A stretch of DNA of 10,159 nucleotides from Nitrospira sp. UBA2082 (GTDB lineage Bacteria; Nitrospirota; Nitrospiria; Nitrospirales; Nitrospiraceae), in contig DCZO01000011.1 in NCBI GenBank assembly GCA_002331335.1, positions 73,744 through 83,902 of the forward strand, given 5' to 3'. The notes beneath the pieces were generated by a model. The model saw nothing but the letters and a program-made list of their open reading frames with translations, ran no database searches and was not told the DNA's origin. Position numbers and translations under genes: made by a program. Below are positions 6,521-10,159 of the stretch, one piece after another (within the stretch, counting starts at the first letter, position 1; each line of letters opens with the position of its first letter).

Positions 6521-6577
6521 TGACTTCGAATCGTACCTCAGCTCGGTGATCTCACCGCGCTCGACTCAGGGAAGTCC

Positions 6578-8011
6578 GTGATCAATCGCCTCTTTCGAAC
6601 AAAATCCATCAGCCAGATTCTAACCGACGCGGACCACCCGGCACATCGCCTCAAGAAAACCCTCACAGTGTGGGACCTGACGGCGCTGGGGATCGGCGCG
6701 ATCATCGGGACCGGTATTTTCGTGCTGATCGGTACCGCCATCGTGGGTGATGAGCACCGGCCGGGGGCCGGGCCAGGTATCGTCCTCTCATTTGTGCTGT
6801 CGGGGCTCACCTGCGCATTAGCCGCCCTCTGCTATGCGGAATTCGCGGCGATGATTCCGGTGGCCGGTTCGGCCTATACCTTTTCATACGCAACACTGGG
6901 CGAGTTCCTCGCTTGGCTGACCGGATGGAATTTGATCTTGGAATACGGCGTGGCCTGCGTGGCCGTCGCGATCGGCTGGTCCGGCTACTTCAACAAATTG
7001 CTCAAGCTCGCGGGTGTGGAACTGCCCTATTGGGCCACGAATCCACCGCACTGGGCAGGAGGGCCGGAAGGAAGCATCGCCAATTTTCCCGCGGCGATCA
7101 TCGTCTTGCTGATCACGGTGATCCTGGTGATCGGGATTAAGGAAAGTGCGCGCGCGGCCGGGATGATCGTCGTTCTCAAACTGTCCGTCATTCTGTTTTT
7201 CATCGCCGTCGGAACACCCGCCGTGAGCGCCGACAACTGGACGCCCTTTATGCCGAACGGATTTGAGGGGGTTCGTGCGGCCGCGGCCATCATCTTCTTC
7301 GCCTATATCGGCTTCGACGCCGTCTCGACCGCCGCGGAAGAGGCCCGCAATCCACAACGAGATGTTCCACTGGGAATCCTCTATTCCTTGGCCGTGTGTA
7401 CGGTGCTCTATATTTCCGTGGCCGCAGTGTTGACGGGCCTGGTCCCCGTGAGCCAGATCGATATTCATGCCCCGGTGGCCGAAGCGCTGAGTCTGGCGGG
7501 CTACAAGTGGGGAGCGGCGCTGGTGGCGATCGGCGCGGTCGCCGGCATTACCAGCGTGCTCGTCGTCATGATGCTCGGACAGATCCGTGTCTTCTTCGCC
7601 ATGTCGCGCGACCAGCTGTTGAGTCCCGGGCTGTCGAAAGTGCATCCGCGGTTCGGCACGCCGCATCGAGCGACGATCCTCACCGGTGTCGCCGTCGCGA
7701 TTCTCGCCTCATTGTTTCGGATCGGCGATGCGGCCGACATGACTAACATCGGGACCTTCTTTGCGTTCGTGTTGGTCTGCTTCGGCGTCATGCTCCTCCG
7801 CTATACGAAGCCGGATCACCCGCGTCCGTTTCGTCTCCCCTTCATGCCCTTCGTCCCCCTCTTGGGCATGGCGGCATGCCTCTACCTTATGGTCGGACTT
7901 CCGGAGCTGACGTGGAAGCGCTTCATTGTCTGGACGATCATCGGCATCGCGGTCTACCTCGGATACGGGATGAGGCACAGCAAACTCGCCGCACAGAATG
8001 GTCAGCCATAA
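6578..8011 (+). CDS. APC-superfamily amino acid permease (cationic amino acid transporter-like)
   Basis: A 477-residue inner-membrane secondary transporter, most like the CAT/YfnA branch of the APC family, which imports amino acids with protons. About 12 hydrophobic helices are visible. Helix 1 carries the unwound substrate-binding motif GIGAIIGTGIF (38-48). Helix 2 leads to CYAEFAAMIPVAGSAY (85-100), characteristic of the CAT group. Helix 6 carries FFAYIGFDAVSTAAEEARNP (240-259), and the conserved cytoplasmic loop MSRDQLLSPGLSKVH is at 342-356. The protein begins with a short cytoplasmic N-terminus and ends about 14 residues after the last helix. GTG 6578 is supported by AGGGAAG 3 bases upstream. 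It follows the C26 hydrolase by 127 bases with its own promoter. Substrate cannot be read from sequence. No terminator is evident in the 70 bases before the convergent gene. Confidence 0.94.
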   Translation: MINRLFRTKSISQILTDADHPAHRLKKTLTVWDLTALGIGAIIGTGIFVLIGTAIVGDEHRPGAGPGIVLSFVLSGLTCALAALCYAEFAAMIPVAGSAYTFSYATLGEFLAWLTGWNLILEYGVACVAVAIGWSGYFNKLLKLAGVELPYWATNPPHWAGGPEGSIANFPAAIIVLLITVILVIGIKESARAAGMIVVLKLSVILFFIAVGTPAVSADNWTPFMPNGFEGVRAAAAIIFFAYIGFDAVSTAAEEARNPQRDVPLGILYSLAVCTVLYISVAAVLTGLVPVSQIDIHAPVAEALSLAGYKWGAALVAIGAVAGITSVLVVMMLGQIRVFFAMSRDQLLSPGLSKVHPRFGTPHRATILTGVAVAILASLFRIGDAADMTNIGTFFAFVLVCFGVMLLRYTKPDHPRPFRLPFMPFVPLLGMAACLYLMVGLPELTWKRFIVWTIIGIAVYLGYGMRHSKLAAQNGQP

Positions 8012-8081
8012 CCCGTCGAGGAGGGAATACTCGTGGATCGCCTTCCAGAGCCGCGGCCGCACTCTTGTGGGATTAACTCGG

Positions 8082-8591
8082 TTATCCTGAGGGCTGAGAA
8101 GCAGGCGTTGGGGCAACGGGCGGTTGGCCATTCGTCGCCGAGGCGGCGACCGGTTGTTCCGGCTGGGCAGGGGAGGAGGCATCGGATTGACTAGCTGGAG
8201 CTGGGGACGGCGGCGGCACCTGTGCGCTCGGCGCGGGCCCAGCCGGTTTCGGCGAGGGACTGGGTGACGCGGCCACTTGAGTCGCCGGTGTGGTTGGTTT
8301 TGGAGGAGCGGCCGGTTTCGGCGGTGCCGGCCTTTCCGGCTTAATACCCCCTTCCCAGGCCGGGCCGGAGTACATCTCCGGGGCCAGGCCTCTGGCCTTC
8401 CATTTTTCCTCGAAGTCGGCGGCAGCCTTGTTGGGCGTTTCGCCGGTCCCTATCACGTCATTCCAGGGATACACCTTGGGGCCGATTTGACATTCGGACT
8501 CCGTACGCTTGAGATACAGCGCGATCGGATTGCCTCGATAGGGGCCGAGATAGATATGCACACAGCCGACATATTCAAGCAACGAAGCCAT
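8082..8591 (-). CDS. Hypothetical protein with a compact N-terminal part and a Pro/Ala-rich tail
   Basis: A 169-residue protein without signal peptide or membrane segment. Residues 1-82 look folded and contain YVGCVHIYLGPYRGNP (8-22), a basic stretch and VYPWNDVIGTGETPN (40-54), then a helix (about 56-68). I do not recognise the family. Residues 83-169 are a disordered, Pro/Ala/Ser-rich tail with PPKP-type repeats. The frame is open upstream to 8714, overlapping the end of nagZ, but that extension looks non-conserved and random. ATG 8591 is preferred because GGAGG (8595-8599) precedes it, although the spacing of 3 bases is short. It lies 119 bases downstream of nagZ on the same strand, probably in one transcript. 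The tail's skewed codons inflate open frames on the other strand. Confidence 0.72.
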   Translation of the reverse strand: MASLLEYVGCVHIYLGPYRGNPIALYLKRTESECQIGPKVYPWNDVIGTGETPNKAAADFEEKWKARGLAPEMYSGPAWEGGIKPERPAPPKPAAPPKPTTPATQVAASPSPSPKPAGPAPSAQVPPPSPAPASQSDASSPAQPEQPVAASATNGQPPVAPTPASQPSG

Positions 8592-8710
8592 ACGCCTCCA
8601 GGAACGGACATGATGCCACAAGAAGTCAGAGGACGGCAAGGCATAGGGGGGGCACACGGCGCTTCCGTTCCTCCCCGAGCAAGCAGTCCCTGACGGAGAA
8701 CGGTCGGCAA

Positions 8711-9814
8711 TCACAGGCCGACTTTGGCGAGCCGCGCTCGGGCTTGGTCGATCGAGTGCACAAGCACCCGGTGGGTCCTACAACCCACGATCAGTCTCGC
8801 ATCGGACAGGGTGACAGGCTTGAAGGAAGACAGAAACCGCCGTTTCACACGGGCGACACGCGCCAGAGACTCCTCCAGCCGCGCCGGAGAGAGCGTGCCA
8901 TCCGCCACGGCCTTCTCAACGGCACTGATCGCCGCGACTTCTCGGTTACGGTCTTTGCAGATGAGCGGCATGTCGCATCCGGCCAGGATCGCCTGCACCG
9001 TGGCCTCTTCGATCCCGTAGTGGTCGATGATGGCGTGCATCTCGAGATCGTCGGTCAGCACGACGCCGTCATACTTCAATTCCTGCCGGAGCAATGTCCC
9101 GATGATCGCGGGCGAAAGCGTTGCCGGGCGTTTGTCATCCAACGCATGATACACCACATGGGCCGTCATCATCGTGGCGACGCCGTGCGCCGCCGCATGC
9201 CGGAAGGGAGGAAATTCGACTCGTTCCAACCGCTCAAGAGGCGCCGAAACCACGGGCAACTCCTTGTGCGAGTCCGCGTTGGTATCGCCGTGACCGGGAA
9301 AATGTTTGCCGCAGGCCACAACGCCGTGGTCCTGCAGACCTCCCACCGTCGCTTCACCCAACACGCAGACGAGCGACGGCGTGGAGCCGAACGCGCGATC
9401 GCCGATCACCGGATTGGCGGGATTACTGTTCACGTCCAGCACGGGCGACATGTTCATATTAATGCCGACGGCCTTCAACTCTTTGGCCGTCGTGGCCGCC
9501 GCCGCGTATGCCAACTCCGACGAACTGCACCGGCCCAGCACTTCGCAGGGAGGGAAAATCGTGAACTCCTTCGGCAACCGTGAGACCCGCCCCCCTTCTT
9601 GGTCGATCGAGATCAACAGCGGCGCATGAGGGCTGCATCGTTGCAACGCATTCGTCAGATCGACAATCTGCTCGACCGACTCGAGGTTCCTCGAAAACAG
9701 AATGACGCCGCCGGGCTTATATTCCCGGATAAACGCTGCGAGCTCCGCCGACACGGCCGTGCCGTCGAATCCCACCATAAAGAGTTGTCCGATCTGTTCG
9801 CGCGAAATAGGCAT
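8711..9814 (-). CDS. nagZ: Beta-N-acetylhexosaminidase, glycoside hydrolase family 3
   Basis: NagZ removes N-acetylglucosamine from anhydro-muropeptides in the cytoplasm during peptidoglycan recycling. The 367-residue product covers the single-domain GH3 barrel and has no signal peptide, as expected for NagZ. The family signature KHFPGHGDT is at 170-178, followed by D181 and H183, the Asp-His dyad that serves as general acid/base. The likely nucleophile is D255 in VVLTDDLEMH (251-260). Further conserved pieces are SIDQEGGRVSRL (69-80) and NMSPVLDV (121-128). Gram-negative NagZ has about 340 residues; the extra length is a C-terminal extension after about 330. ATG 9814 is preceded by AGGGAC. 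Upstream on the same strand come a pepA remnant and pepA, downstream the proline-tailed protein. No ampC or anhydromuropeptide permease gene is in view. Strong call. Confidence 0.95.
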   Translation of the reverse strand: MPISREQIGQLFMVGFDGTAVSAELAAFIREYKPGGVILFSRNLESVEQIVDLTNALQRCSPHAPLLISIDQEGGRVSRLPKEFTIFPPCEVLGRCSSSELAYAAAATTAKELKAVGINMNMSPVLDVNSNPANPVIGDRAFGSTPSLVCVLGEATVGGLQDHGVVACGKHFPGHGDTNADSHKELPVVSAPLERLERVEFPPFRHAAAHGVATMMTAHVVYHALDDKRPATLSPAIIGTLLRQELKYDGVVLTDDLEMHAIIDHYGIEEATVQAILAGCDMPLICKDRNREVAAISAVEKAVADGTLSPARLEESLARVARVKRRFLSSFKPVTLSDARLIVGCRTHRVLVHSIDQARARLAKVGL

Positions 9815-9828
9815 AGCGTCCCTGTGTC

Positions 9829-9987
9829 TCAGAGTGTTCTGTCGATGAGATATTGTATCAGCAGCCTGGTCCCGATCCCGGTTGGCCCTTGAGTACTATC
9901 GGCCCCGTTCACGTTCGCTTCAATCAGTCCTCGCGACATCGAGATGCAACCAGAAACAGTCGCTTGCTTAAAGACTGCCTTGGTCAG
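9829..9987 (-). pseudogene. Decayed second copy of the pepA 3' end
   Basis: On the minus strand this stretch repeats the last 50 or so codons of the pepA gene just upstream. From 9961 down it reads DCFWLHLDVARTD, then a TGA in place of Trp (9922-9920), then SERER, one extra base (within GGGG, 9904-9907), and in the next frame GPTGIGTRLLIQYL, ending in IDRTL and its own TGA (9831-9829). The matching pepA residues are DWPWVHLDIASTD, W, SERER and GPTGIGTRLLIQYL. Hand alignment of 132 bases gives 96 identities; 23 of the 36 differences are at third codon positions, 9 at first and 4 at second. A shorter, gapped match extends to about 9987 (TKAVF, SK). One nonsense change, one frameshift and a small deletion (near 9962) rule out a working gene. 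It fills most of the pepA-nagZ gap. Confidence 0.88.
9852..9860 (-). promoter_or_regulatory. Possible extended -10 upstream of nagZ, inside the pepA remnant
   Basis: On the minus strand TGATACAAT reads as an extended -10 and is identical to the nine bases at 4675-4683. The predicted start near 9845 would give a leader of about 30 bases to the nagZ ATG, containing AGGGAC. The matching site in intact pepA reads TGATTCAGT and is not promoter-like. No -35 is evident, so this may be chance. Confidence 0.3.
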
Positions 9988-9994
9988 CATTCAA

Positions 9995-10159
9995 CTACAG
10001 CACGCGGTCCATCAAATACTGAATCAGCAGCCTGGTGCCGATTCCAGTAGGACCTTTGGGAATATAGGCCCGTTCCCGTTCGCTCCAATCGGTGCTGGCG
10101 ATGTCGAGGTGCACCCACGGCCAGTCTCCGACGAACTTGCTGAGGAACAGCGCGGCGGT
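9995..10159 (-). CDS. pepA: Leucyl aminopeptidase (M17), C-terminal end only
   Basis: Cytosolic hexameric metallo-aminopeptidase that removes N-terminal residues from peptides; in E. coli PepA also binds DNA. Only the last 54 codons are inside the window, the rest lying beyond its right edge. The visible part reads TAALFLSKFV, then GDWPWVHLDIAS, SERERAYIPKGPTGIGTRLL and IQYLMDRVL, ending in TAG (9997-9995). FLSKF, WxHLDIAxTxW and KGxTG are C-terminal hallmarks of the M17 family (E. coli has WAHLDIAGTAW and KGATG). The metal and catalytic residues lie outside the window. Directly downstream is a degenerate second copy of this same end. Family call is strong despite the short fragment; the start and full length cannot be judged. 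Confidence 0.92.
   Translation of the reverse strand, partial: TAALFLSKFVGDWPWVHLDIASTDWSERERAYIPKGPTGIGTRLLIQYLMDRVL

Noticed and set aside
6884..7666. Long open frame (260 codons) antisense to the APC permease gene
   Set aside because: It is rich in His, Arg, Asp and Gln as expected of a shadow frame, has no recognisable domain, and lies wholly inside a strongly supported membrane transporter gene.
8160..8340. Repetitive-looking GC-rich DNA in the tail of the gene at 8082-8591
   Set aside because: The repetition comes from Pro/Ala codons in the disordered tail; no regular unit or spacer typical of a tandem array or CRISPR was found.
8592..8714. N-terminal extension of the proline-tailed protein into the end of nagZ
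   Set aside because: The extra 41 residues look random and overlap nagZ, while ATG 8591 has GGAGG just upstream.
8744..9583. Long open frame (279 codons) antisense to nagZ
   Set aside because: Arg/His-rich shadow with no domain; the nagZ frame on the other strand has all the family motifs.

Overview
The window looks like the chromosome of a Nitrospirota bacterium, probably Nitrospira. The basis is GC-rich coding sequence, frequent GTG starts, sigma-70-type promoters and several small proteins whose general look I associate with Nitrospira. No rRNA or other taxonomic marker is present, so this is inference. No mobile element, CRISPR array, tRNA or phage gene was seen; this is largely an ordinary housekeeping neighbourhood.

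Layout, left to right. (1) The 3' part of clpX (1-1161, +), the unfoldase of the ClpXP protease, ends at a clear intrinsic terminator (1174-1208). (2) Two tandem paralogous PilZ-domain genes (1358-1876 and 1914-2432, +) start from their own promoter. (3) A convergent minus-strand block holds an unusually long TatA-family gene (2483-3289) and, upstream of it, an M24 metallopeptidase (3415-4617). (4) A 74-bp divergent spacer (4618-4691) separates the peptidase from a small hypothetical gene (4692-5162, +). (5) A secreted small hydrophobic protein (5283-5708) is followed after 1 base by a class I glutamine-amidotransferase-like C26 hydrolase (5710-6450), then by an APC-family amino acid permease (6578-8011), all +. 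(6) A second minus-strand block, read from the right edge, holds the 3' end of leucyl aminopeptidase pepA (9995 to the edge), a decayed second copy of that same 3' end (9829-9987), nagZ (8711-9814) and a small protein with a proline-rich tail (8082-8591).

Functional themes are protein turnover and peptide or amino-acid salvage (ClpX, M24 peptidase, C26 hydrolase, APC permease, PepA), peptidoglycan recycling (NagZ), Tat secretion and possible c-di-GMP signalling (PilZ pair). I see no dedicated multi-gene system.

The most interesting points are: the pepA-derived remnant, whose substitutions lie mostly in third codon positions and so point to an old, once functional second copy; the TatA-like protein that repeats its amphipathic helix near the C-terminus after a roughly 150-residue linker; the twin PilZ proteins with a glycine-only version of the second binding motif; and the divergent promoter pair at 4618-4691, which appears to produce two leaderless mRNAs.
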